The translations under genes and the position numbers were made by a program. Shown in pieces: positions 25,201 to 34,256 of a stretch of 64,000 nucleotides of DNA. The DNA lies in assembly GCA_003255025.1 (NCBI GenBank), contig QANY01013423.1:2283779-2347778 (forward strand), read 5' to 3'. The notes under the pieces were generated by a model. It made no database searches and was not told the DNA's origin. It was given only the letters and a program-made list of their open reading frames with translations. The number at the start of each line of letters is the position of its first letter. The stretch's first letter is position 1. Source of the DNA: Datisca glomerata. Lineage: Eukaryota > Streptophyta > Magnoliopsida > Cucurbitales > Datiscaceae.

Positions 25201-25313
25201 GTATCGATGGTCTCCTTCCTTACTACTGTCTTTAGTTCATTAAAGCTTTTAATGGGCTCACAATCTGCATTCTGGTGTTGAGGTACCTCATCGCTGAGCA
25301 ATGGCGTCTTCAT
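22256..25313 (-). CDS. MATE/DETOXIFICATION-type multidrug and metabolite transporter, gene 2
   Basis: Seven coding exons, all with GT/AG borders, are 25047-25313, 23982-24607, 23784-23840, 22887-23125, 22685-22803, 22501-22587 and 22256-22312. They join in phase into 483 residues. Family marks are LGMGSATETLCGQAFGAG (CGQAFGAG at residues 100-107), RVSNELG (319-325) and the C-terminal RMQKWGGQ. It is a multi-pass proton-coupled efflux carrier by family; the substrate is unknown. Exons 2-6 have the same lengths as in gene 1 and the proteins are clearly paralogous; only exon 1 (267 vs 276 nt) and exon 7 (57 vs 90 nt) differ. The start is the ATG opening MKTPLLSDE. The two genes share orientation and are separated by about 7 kb containing a gypsy remnant, which fits tandem duplication followed by insertion. 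Confidence 0.93.
23399..23641. repeat. 123-bp tandem duplication in intron 3 of MATE gene 2
   Basis: The block from GGTAGAATT to CACAAACCTT occurs twice in succession (starts near 23399 and 23522) with only a handful of differences. It lies wholly inside the intron between coding exons 3 and 4, so it does not affect the protein. Confidence 0.9.
25010..25037. repeat. GA/G tract beside the exon 1 donor of MATE gene 2
   Basis: A GAGAGAG run, a G10 tract and another GAGAGA run lie about ten bases inside intron 1 (donor GT at 25045-25046). On the gene's sense strand this is a CT/C tract. It matches the position of the (GA)n run in MATE gene 1. Confidence 0.8.
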
Positions 25314-26925
25314 CTCTGATGTGGTAGTAGGACACTAGTAGAGACTGGACGTTGGAAATCATTTTGACATGTCCTTTTATTCGTTAATGCGCAGTCACTC
25401 GGATTTAGGTTGTCACTGTTCAACATATATCCAATCCAAGCCGTTGTTTAAAAATTAACGGCACAGATCCGTTTTAAAACGAACAGATCCAACTCTCCGT
25501 CACTCACTTGCCCCAAAAAGGTCTTCTTGATCGTGTTTGATTAATTAGAAGAATACGAAATATAATTAATTAGTCCCAAATCTGTAGACCGACCTTGTTG
25601 AAGAAGGAAAAGCTACAGTCTCAGAAGAAAATCTTCATCATAGGTAAAAGAGGGAAGCAGAACAGAGACTTTCCCAAACACAGTAGATGTCTAACCATTT
25701 CTGGTAAAAAACGATTTCAGGCTACAAGTAGGCATCCGTTGGATTCATAGGAGATCATAGGCAACCGTTAGAATCACTTGTATATATACATCATCCCTCA
25801 TTGTAAACAAACATAATTTTATCTTCAATAACAGATCAGAACCAAAAAAGGGTTCATCATCTCTGAAGCTCATCACTTCCCAAAGATCAGAACCAGACAG
25901 GTTCATCATTTCTACAGACCTACTCTCCCATTTAAAAAGAAATTTAATTAATAAATTATTTAAAAATAATTGATCAGATTGGTCTGCATTGTCAGGTGTC
26001 ACCGTCACCGTCACGTATGGTCGACCATCTTGTTTAAGTAACAATTTAAAAAATTTGGAAGGACATTAATAACTTGAATAAAATAAAACATGACTGGAAG
26101 TCTGGAACTGGATGCGTCCTGTCCTGTTGCGATAGAAATGGAATGGGGATTATAAATAATTGTTTGAATTACAAATAAGCACAACACATGAATCACGTTT
26201 TACCTTTTTATATTTAAACGATTATTTGGTTGGATTTCTGAAATCCTCTGCAGTTTAATTAAACATTTTATTATCTGTTGCTAGCTGTTAAAAACACACA
26301 AAAACAAATGGATAGCTAAAAGATGACACTTCCAAGTACACACTTTCACGTGAATCATGACTTCTTATATATATATATATATATTTATCCGCTTAGCACA
26401 GATTCTTTAAAAAAGGATTTCTCCTACCTCTTCATATTAAAAATATAATAAACAATTAATTACATGTAGCATCGTCATTAAACTGCGATCTTTAATCAAT
26501 TCTCCAATTTCTTCACTCTTTTGTCAATTCAAAGACTATATATATATATTAAATTATTAGAGTTTATAAATATTGGCTGAAAATCACGTGCACCTTAGAC
26601 AATTTATTATATTTTATCAATACACATTAAACAAATATTTAAATAGCCACCTCATATTAAATACGGGATCTTTTGGTCAATTAAAATTATTAATAACATG
26701 TAGATTAAGATGGGGACTTATATGTATTATAGAATTATAGTTGTAGATTATACATATGAATGCTAGTCAATTTTATAACAAGAAGGTGACGAAAGATCTT
26801 AAGATAAAATTGGAGGTGTTGTGAAAAAAATTCTAGACGAATTTCTTCTCATTTTTTTAAATCACGTAATTATCCTTCAACTTAAAATTAAATGATATAT
26901 TAATGATTTTAAAATAAGTACTACT
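25314..26925. other. Intergenic DNA upstream of MATE gene 2
   Basis: It should include the transporter promoter. A (TA)n run lies near 26,365-26,384. Nothing else was recognised. From about 26,930 the MULE/Ulp1 block begins with its first palindrome. Confidence 0.4.
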
Positions 26926-26928
26926 TGA

Positions 26929-26944
26929 AAGGTTCAAGTAGTTT
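26929..26944. repeat. Isolated palindrome of the CTACTTGAA family
   Basis: ACTACTTGAA, AGG and TTCAAGTAGT form one copy of the palindrome that makes up the arrays further right. A degraded second copy (CCCTTCAGTAAGTAATC) follows. It marks the left edge of the block carrying the arrays. Confidence 0.7.
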
Positions 26945-27040
26945 TATATAACTATTCTAACCCTTCAGTAAGTAATCAAGTACTTTTTTGTGTATAAATA
27001 AATTATGATACTTACTTTATATCTACATCCTTCAACAGAT

Positions 27041-27446
27041 ATGGCTCCAAAAATTCAGTTGACTTCAGTCTTCAATAATGATGAAATTATTCATGGAAAA
27101 GTGAACTGTCTCTCTAGCCTAAATGCTATTATGAAGGTGAATGAAAAGCTTACCGAATCTCAGAAGACTCTGTTTAGGAAGACATGTTTCGGTCATTTGC
27201 TGAACATACGGAGTATCCAACTTTCTAGAAACATATGTTATCACATGCTTCTTGGAGAAGCCACGACAAAGGATTTCACTACTAAAGATAAGATGTACTT
27301 TTGTCATAACTGGAAAAACAATAAGGTTCTCTAAGATAGAATTTTCTTTGATAGTTGGCCTTCACTGTGGCACTCCTCTTGACCTTGGGACATATGACAA
27401 AGCTGCCCCAAGTAGTCAGATACAACTACTTGAATCATTCAAGTAG
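27041..27446 (+). pseudogene. DUF1985-like exon of the Ulp1-type gene
   Basis: It starts at ATG (MAPKIQLTSVF), preceded by CAG. The first frame runs to 27334. The second frame picks up as TFVITGKTIRFSKIEFSLIV up to 27446, so one extra base near 27,300 breaks the exon. The frame then runs into the palindrome array. Confidence 0.6.
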
Positions 27447-28201
27447 TGATTTTTATTCTGAAAGTCTAGAAGTCAAAACATGCAACTACTTGAAGGGTTC
27501 AAGTAGTTATCTGACTACTTGAACCCTCCAATTAGTCATTTATTCACTACTTGAAGGGTTCAAGTAGTTGTATCTGACTATTTGAACCCTTCAAGTAGTG
27601 GTTTTGATTCGGAAGTCTGGAAGTCAAAACATGCAACTACTTTAATTGTTCAAGTAGTTGTATCTGACTACTTGAACCTTCCAAGTAGTCATTTGTTCAC
27701 TACTAAAAGGTTTTAACTAGTTGTAACTGATTACTTATACCCTTCAAGTAGTCAAAATATGTAACTTCTTGAAGGGTTTAAGTAGTTGTATCTGACTATT
27801 TGAACCATTCAAGTAGTGATTTTGATTCTAGAAGTCTAGAAGCCAAAACATGTAACTACTTGAAGGATTCAAGTAGTTGTATCTGACTATTTAAACCCTT
27901 AAAGTAGTCATTTATTCACTACTTGAAGAGTTCAAGAAGTTGTGTCTGACTACTTGAACCCTTTAAGTAGTGATTTTGATTCTGAAAGTCAAAACATTTA
28001 ACAACTTGAAGGGTTCAAGTAGTTGTATCTGACTACTTGAACCCTTCAAGTAGTGATTTTGATTCTGAAAGTTAAAACATGTAACTACTTGAAGGGTTCA
28101 AGTAGTTATATTTGACTACTTGAACCCTTCAAGTAGTCATTTGTTCACTATTTGAGGGGTTCAAGTAGCAGTACCTGATTATTTGAATCATTCAAGTAGT
28201 C
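27424..28201. repeat. Palindrome array 1, about 21 units
   Basis: About 21 copies of a 21-25-bp palindrome (arms CTACTTGAA and TTCAAGTAG, centre GGG or CCC) at roughly 37-bp spacing. GGG-centred and CCC-centred units alternate. The short spacer after a GGG unit is TGTATCTGA-like. The longer spacer is TGATTTTGATTCTGAAAGTC-like or TCATTTGTTCA-like. The array lies between two coding segments of the Ulp1-like gene, presumably in an intron. Confidence 0.92.
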
Positions 28202-28232
28202 GTTATATCTGCACCTTTCAATAATTATTGAC

Positions 28233-28960
28233 ATGTTTTTGACTTTGAACCCAACTGACCAAGAAGAACAAGAGCCATTCTGGAAGAATTTTACAGAAGT
28301 TCATAAAGTTGGGGCTATTGCTGGGGAAGTTAGGGTTGTTGTTGAGGAAGTTGGGACTATTGCTGAGGAAGAGGTGGACTTGCCGAGTCCTTTCCTTGAA
28401 AGTGGAATTGTGCCTGAAGAAGTTCCACTATTAAAGTATACTGCTTTTGGGGTTGTTGCTGGTAGTGGGGATGATGATATCCATGCTTTCATGCATGAGA
28501 CCAAAAAGAAACTGGACATCATGGCTTCTAATATTAAAGAACTTAAGATTGACTCAACAATACTGAAAAAATAAGCTGCTGATATTAAGAAGGAATTAAA
28601 AAGCATTATAGGTCAGCTACAAGTCCTTATTGATCAACAAGTGAGATCCCCAATTGGGTAAAAGTTTATGTACATTCTTTTAAGAAAGCTGTTAAGAATG
28701 GTCACAACAAATTTGACAAGATGGATGTTAGACATGAAGAAAAGTTGGATGGTATTGAGGGGGAAAATTTGGATGGTACTAAGGGAAAATTTTGGATGAT
28801 ACTGATGATAACACATCTAACATCATTCCTCAAATTGTTCAACAGTACAATACTGAATTATTGAAAGAGACAACCAATGAATAGGAACAGCCCACTATTG
28901 AGCCCACTGTAGAAGCAAATGTTGAGATGCCTACTGAGAAGGCTGGGACAAAGGTGGTAG
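28233..28960 (+). pseudogene. Middle segment of the Ulp1-like gene
   Basis: It codes a low-complexity acidic stretch (repeats like EEVGTIAEEE) followed by a lysine-rich, coiled-coil-like stretch (KKKLDIMASNIKELK). TAA at 28572 interrupts it, but the same frame resumes as ADIKKELKSIIGQLQVLIDQ. The segment ends at the solo LTR insertion point. Confidence 0.5.
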
Positions 28961-29640
28961 AGAAACTGTAACGCCCCGATCCCCGAGGGTTAAACATACG
29001 TGTAATTTCATAATTTTAAAATCTCCAATTCGAAACAAACCCTAATTTTGAGAAAATTCCCAAATTGAAAATTTGTAATTTACCCATGATGAGAAAAACC
29101 CTGACCTTAAATAGCGAAAGCATTAAACTTATCCATGATCAAAATCTTAATCATAAAATATCAGAAGCGATAAAGTGTCTTAAATGAATAATTAATAAAA
29201 CCTCGAAAACCTGAATTAAGTTATGAAATAACGTCAAAACTTGAAATCCATAATCCATAAAACTTTCACTCATCATAATTCGTAGAAAATCATATCGTAA
29301 AATAAACTACTTGAATAACCAAGTTTAACAGAAAACATTTTCCTAAGTTTTAAATCAAGTCATAAACTGAAAACATAAACTCATGCTGCTCGCCATCACC
29401 ACCTGCATAAAAAATAGCCTGTGGGGGAATGTGTATTTTAACTTGACATATATCATAAATAAAATAAAATAATGTACTTGATCATGACATGGCTTAACAT
29501 AGCACGCAGATAACATGTGTCTCAAACAGAATCATTTAACAATCTTAATCATATCTTGGCTTGCATATCCTCTAGTTAACAACCTAATCAGAACTGATCA
29601 CACTTTAACTAAAACACATCATGACGAATTGGGCGACGAA

Positions 29641-29845
29641 ACAGATGACACACATCGGGTGATGAAACAGATGACACTCATTGAGCGATAGAACAGATAG
29701 CACTCATAGGTGATGAAAAACGTGAACAGATGACACCTCATGAGTGACGGAAAATATTTACAGATGACACCCAATGAATGACCAAAACATGAACAGATGA
29801 CACCCTATGTATGACGAAAGCATGAACAGATGACACCCCATTCGT
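29641..29845. repeat. ~26-35-bp minisatellite within the solo LTR
   Basis: About seven units begin ACAGATGACAC at roughly 29641, 29667, 29693, 29725, 29760, 29792 and 29825. Spacers read like CATGAGTGACGAAAACATGA. Confidence 0.8.
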
Positions 29846-30774
29846 TTAACAGAATATAACGTGAACAGTCCTGATTTCTTGTTAATTAAAGGTCATGTTT
29901 AAATTCATATTTTGCTTGATTACCACTTCAATGAATTAACCTCATAACTTACAGAATCCAACGTATGACAAAAATTAATCATATAATGCATACTGATACA
30001 TATAACAGAATCAAACATGATAACATACTAACGTAAAATCAGTTATACTCAGACATTTATCTCATGATAATCACATTAATAACTGAACAGTAATCAATTA
30101 CCAAAGTGTTAACCAAATATAATAATTATTGAAACATGTTTAAACAGATAATGAATACATGATACTATTATAATATCAAAATCACATCGTTATATAAGTC
30201 AATTTACACAAACATATATATGAACGTAACATGCTTACAGACAATTAAGCTGATGAGAATAACACATATTACATTTATCACACGTGGGTCACATTACAAT
30301 GTAATTTCACTTACTCAAGCACATATATTTATCACACATGGGTCACATTGCGATATAAATTCACTTACATAAAGCATATACATTTATAACAATGGGAGTC
30401 ACACCATTATATAAGCCCACTTACCTGAAGTGGAAGAATGAATTAAACAATTAATGACCTGAAATCCAAAAAAGTATAATCACTAAATTATTTGGAAATA
30501 AAACAATATAAACACATTTTCGATATCCTGAAATAGAAAATATAGATTTAATTAAAACAGTGCAAAATGGTAAGGAAGAGGTTGGAAAATAATATATCAG
30601 GTCCAGAGTCAAAAGATAAAGCTTCAGGTCAAATGGTTCAGACCGGGCTGGTTCAGACCAGTCCGGTTCGATTTTATCTGATGGCTTGGTTCAGACCGGT
30701 CTGAGTAAGCTGAACCGGTTTGGTTCGTGATGAACCGATTCAGGACAGAGCAACTGAGTGCAAGACCCAGTTGC

Positions 30775-31355
30775 ACAACAGAAAGCACGAGGAAACAGAG
30801 GGGAAAAAGGGAGAGAGAAAATGAAGGAGAGAGAAACAAAGAGGGGAAGAAAAACAGTGAGGGAATCTGAGAGGGGAAGAGAGAGAGGGATGTAGAAAGA
30901 AGCAGAGAGAGACAGAGATAGAGAGAGAGAAACAGAGGGCGAGAGAAAGGGAAATAGAGGGAAGGGGAAAAGGGGCGTCGGTGATAAACCGTCAGTGATG
31001 GCATAAGCAAAGGGAGGGAGGGAGAGAGAGAGAATAAAGATGCAGAGGGAGACAGAGAGAGAGAGAGAAAAAATGAGAGAGAGAGAGAGAAACAGAGAGG
31101 GGAAGAAAAACATGGAGGGAATCTGAGAGGGGAAGAGAGAGAGGGATGTAGAGAGAAGCATAGAGAGACAGAGATAGAGAGAGAAAATGAGAAGGAGAGA
31201 GAAACAAAGAGGGGAAAAACATAGATGAAGATGAAAGAGAGAGAGGCCGAAAGAACAGAGATAAAAATAGAGAGGGAGGGAGACGAAGCAATGACGAAAG
31301 AGAGAGGGAGGGAGACGAAGCAAGGATGAGAGAAAGAGAGAGAGAGAGAGGACGA

Positions 31356-31393
<38 letters not shown>

Positions 31394-31440
31394 TCAAAGA
31401 AAGAAATCAAGAAAGAAAGAGAAGAAGATTACCCAAATTC
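30775..31440. repeat. GA-rich low-complexity tract in the solo LTR
   Basis: GAGAGA, GGGGAA and AAAGAG runs dominate. They produce long Ser/Leu-rich ORFs on the minus strand and an Arg/Glu-rich ORF on the plus strand, none of which is a gene. Parts are locally duplicated: the block with GGGGAAGAAAAACA...GTGAGGGAATCTGAGAGG at 30,840 recurs at 31,096. Confidence 0.85.
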
Positions 31441-31873
31441 AATTAGAGAGAGACCAACGAAAGAGAAGAGTTGCTGGCCTGCATGTGGCTGCGCGGGGAG
31501 GAGAGAGCTGGGAGAGAAGAAGTTGTTTTGGAATATATATATAACAGGTTAAAGGTTGATTTAGGGTGTATATGCATGTAGTGTGAGTGATTTTCAATTG
31601 AGGTTGAGATTGCCTAATCAAGGATAAAATAGGGTTAGGGTAATACTAGGGTATACATAAGCATATGGTGTGAGTGAGCTAAAATTTTATAATATAAATT
31701 AAAACTCTTTTAAAATTGAATAATTGAATTTTAAACTAAACCATATATAATTAAAATTATTTTACCAAAATTACAAATAATCACTTTTTAAAATCAAATT
31801 TTAAAATCATTTTATCTTTGAAATCAATTTTACAAAAATGCCCATTTACGAAGAGTCGGGATATTACAGAAAC

Positions 31874-32075
31874 CTTCTAAGGGGACTGACTCAAAAGTGG
31901 ACAAGTCTATTTTAGAATCAGAATCCAACGTTGTAGAGGTGCTTGGGGAGTTGGGAAAGAGAAAGCACCTTCCTTCCCAATATGTCAAGTCTTCATGGAC
32001 AGATCCGACAAGAAAACAATGTCGGATAGAACAATTTGAGAAAGATACCCCCACTACCATTCAAACGCTTTGATG
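31874..32075 (+). pseudogene. Ulp1-like gene segment after the solo LTR
   Basis: It reads KGTDSKVDKSILESESNVVE and then GELGKRKHLPSQYVKSSWTD, in the frame continuing from the segment before the LTR. The KRK...SPY/SQYV phrase is common in MULE-borne Ulp1 proteins just before the protease domain. It ends at TGA near 32,070. Confidence 0.5.
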
Positions 32076-32302
32076 AACTGACGGAAGAAGATGAGAAATT
32101 TTTTTCCAATGGTATGACTCCGTTGATGATAAGTAATTTCCTAAACTTATGTACATATATGTTCTGTTTTGTTTAAAAGAAGGTTAGATGATTGTACATA
32201 AATATTTTGTTTTGTAGCACTACCATCCAACTTAGCATTTCAACTATTCGTAAGAAGTTCTTCTCCAAGCTCTTGGATCCAGTTGAATGGTTGGAATCAG
32301 AG

Positions 32303-32691
32303 GTTCGTATTTAATTAATTTAGAATTTTTTGACTACTTGAACTTTTCAAGTAGATACTTTTTAGTCATGCATTAAGTTAATCCAATGAGAATAAGACTA
32401 CTTGAATGGTTCAAGTAGTCTTTTTTTACTATTTGAGCCCTTCAAGTAGATATTTTTTAGTCTTATATTAAGTTATCCAGTGAGCATACGACTACTTGAA
32501 GAGTTCAAGTAGTTTTTTTTTACTACCTGAACCCTTCAAGTAGATATTTTTAGTCTTGCATTAAGTTATCCCGTGAGCATAAGACTACTTGAAGGGTTCA
32601 AGTAATCTTTTTTAACTACTTGAACCCTTCAAGAAGTATCATTTTCTATGTTCTGCAACATATAATAGATTTTTCCTTATTTTTTTGGCAG
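32303..32691 (+). other. Intron of the Ulp1-like gene filled by palindromes
   Basis: Donor GAG/GTTCGT at 32303 and acceptor TTTTTTTGGCAG at 32691 bracket the intron. The exons on either side read RKKFFSKLLDPVEWLESE and YIDERSLKIWRGLHDF, as in Ulp1-type genes. Seven palindromes fill most of the intron. Confidence 0.6.
32331..32638. repeat. Palindrome array 2, seven units, inside an intron
   Basis: Seven alternating units of the CTACTTGAA/TTCAAGTAG palindrome, with spacers different from array 1: CTTTTTTTA-like short spacers, and AGATATTTTTTAGTCTTGCA-like long spacers followed by GTGAGCATAAGA. Confidence 0.92.
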
Positions 32692-33743
32692 TATATTGAT
32701 GAGCGCTCGCTCAAAATTTGGAGGGGTCTTCACGACTTCCACTCAGATTGACGAATCAATATTTCTAAAATTATTTTTAGGTAAGCTTTTAGGTTTTTTC
32801 TAAAATACAAATTCATTGCGAACTTAGTATGTTATATTGATAATTTTGCTGACCTCAAATGTAGGCTAACATGTATGGTAGATGTGAACTATTTGATGCT
32901 AATCCATCCGAATTTGCATTAGAAGATAATGACCTTTTGCGAGCTTATATAGTCGGACCGAGACCACATTTTAGAAGAGATTGAGATTCATGTGATCAAG
33001 TATGGTTTTTCAAATTATGTCCTTTAGAGGTTGTTTTATGCAAAGTTTACTGAAATACTATTGTATAGGTTTTGTTTGTTATGAATGTGAACAAATCTTA
33101 CTGGATAACCATGGAGTTGGACCTCAATGAACAAGCTCTCAAATCAATGAACAACGTCACTCAACAAGCCCACCTCCGTCCACTAATGCGACCCTTCACC
33201 CATCTACTCCCTCATGTACTAAAAATTATGAACTTTTATTAAAATAGAAAAAAGTTCATAAAGTACTTGATGAGTGGACTCTAACTCATGTCAAGGTTCC
33301 TCAGCAAGGGAACACGTGAGCTTGATTTGATTTATTTTGACCTTAATTCATGAAAGAAGGATATTTGATTTATTTTGCATTTGTTTTGTAGGTTTGATTG
33401 TGGTGTTTTTGCCTTAAACTTTTTGGAGGCATTGGCTTATGGTCGGGGCTTAAAAACTATAAAGCAGAAACTTATGCTACAATTTCATAAAAAGTTGGAT
33501 GTGGACTTTTTTTTGTCATACATCTCCACTTGAAGGTCTTACAGAACTATGAACCTTTGTTTTTTATTTATTGTTTAGATGTCTGAATTCTTATAAATAA
33601 TTATTTGGATAACAAGTTTTTTATTAGATATATTTGTTGATTGGAATTTAAGAAATTATAAACTGATGAGGGGTTAAATATTGATTACTGCATGAATGAT
33701 GTCAATTTATCTGTCTAGATTGCTCACTAACAGTAGATAAAAA

Positions 33744-34130
33744 TGATACTTGAAGGGTTCAAATAATAAAAAAGTACTACTTGAACCCTTCAAGTAGTAA
33801 AAATATACTACCAGTAGTTACATGCTCTCTGAATAAACTTAGGGCAACAAACAATATGACTACTTGAAGGGTTCAAGTAGTAAAAAAATACTACTTGAAC
33901 CTTTCAAGTAATTACATGCTCTCTGAATAAACTTAGGGCAACAAAAAATATGATTACTTGAAGGGTTTAAGTAGTAAAAAAATACTACTTGAACTCTTCA
34001 AATAGTAAAAAAATACTACTTGGACCCTTCAAGCAGTTACATGCTCTCTGAATAAACTTAGGGCAACAAAAAATATGACTACTTGAAGGGTTCAAGTAGT
34101 CATAAACCACTACTTGAACCCTTGAAATAG
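33744..34130. repeat. Palindrome array 3, nine units
   Basis: Nine units lie between the stop of the Ulp1-like gene (33533) and the end of the MULE transposase (34257), that is, in the shared 3' region of two convergent genes. Spacers carry TACATGCTCTCTGAATAAAC followed by TTAGGGCAACAAA, repeated three times. Confidence 0.92.
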
Positions 34131-34256
34131 CCATCAAATATATGCAATTTCCATTAGTTTGCTTACTAACCAAAACAAATAACTACTTAGGTTGGTAAAA
34201 ATAGATACAAAATTCTTACAATGTACATACAAAATTTTACCAGTATACATAAAAGT

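Larger units (their letters stand above)
28967..31868. mobile_element. 2.9-kb solo LTR inserted in the Ulp1-like gene
   Basis: The element starts TGTAACGCCCCGATCCCCGA and ends TCGGGATATTACA, the TG...CA ends with short inverted repeat typical of gypsy-type LTRs. A 5-bp duplication GAAAC flanks it (28962-28966 and 31869-31873). No gag-pol is inside, so it is a solo LTR left by recombination, or less likely a non-autonomous element. It contains a ~33-bp minisatellite and a long GA-rich tract. Removing it with one GAAAC copy restores a continuous reading across the insertion point (VEKPSKGTDSK), so the insertion hit coding sequence. Confidence 0.85.
27041..33533 (+). pseudogene. MULE-associated Ulp1-like protease gene (DUF1985-like plus C48), broken
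   Basis: The amino-terminal part (27041-27446) resembles the plant DUF1985 domain, including FRKTCFGHLL and KIEFSLIVGLHCGT, but a one-base frameshift near 27,300 separates these blocks. An acidic and coiled-coil-like middle follows (28233-28960, TAA at 28572). The carboxy end resembles the C48 cysteine protease domain of SUMO-deconjugating Ulp1 proteins: FVMNVNKSYWITMELDL (33,075-33,125) and FDCGVFALNFLEALAYGR (33,393-33,446), then TGA. The catalytic Cys is kept; the family's HW is YW here (Tyr codon 33099-33101). Some splice sites are still good, for example intron 32303-32691. A solo LTR splits the gene at 28967-31868. From published work, such genes are carried by MULEs (Kaonashi-type), and the opposing MULE transposase at 34-36 kb fits that. 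It is very probably non-functional. Confidence 0.75.

Noticed and set aside
27424..28201. Regularly spaced palindromes resembling a CRISPR array
   Set aside because: The spacers are themselves repeated, units alternate in orientation, the context is a plant genome and no cas gene is present.
30624..31397. Long Ser/Leu-rich ORFs on the minus strand (up to 257 codons)
   Set aside because: They arise from the GA-rich low-complexity tract of the solo LTR and have no domain or conserved pattern.
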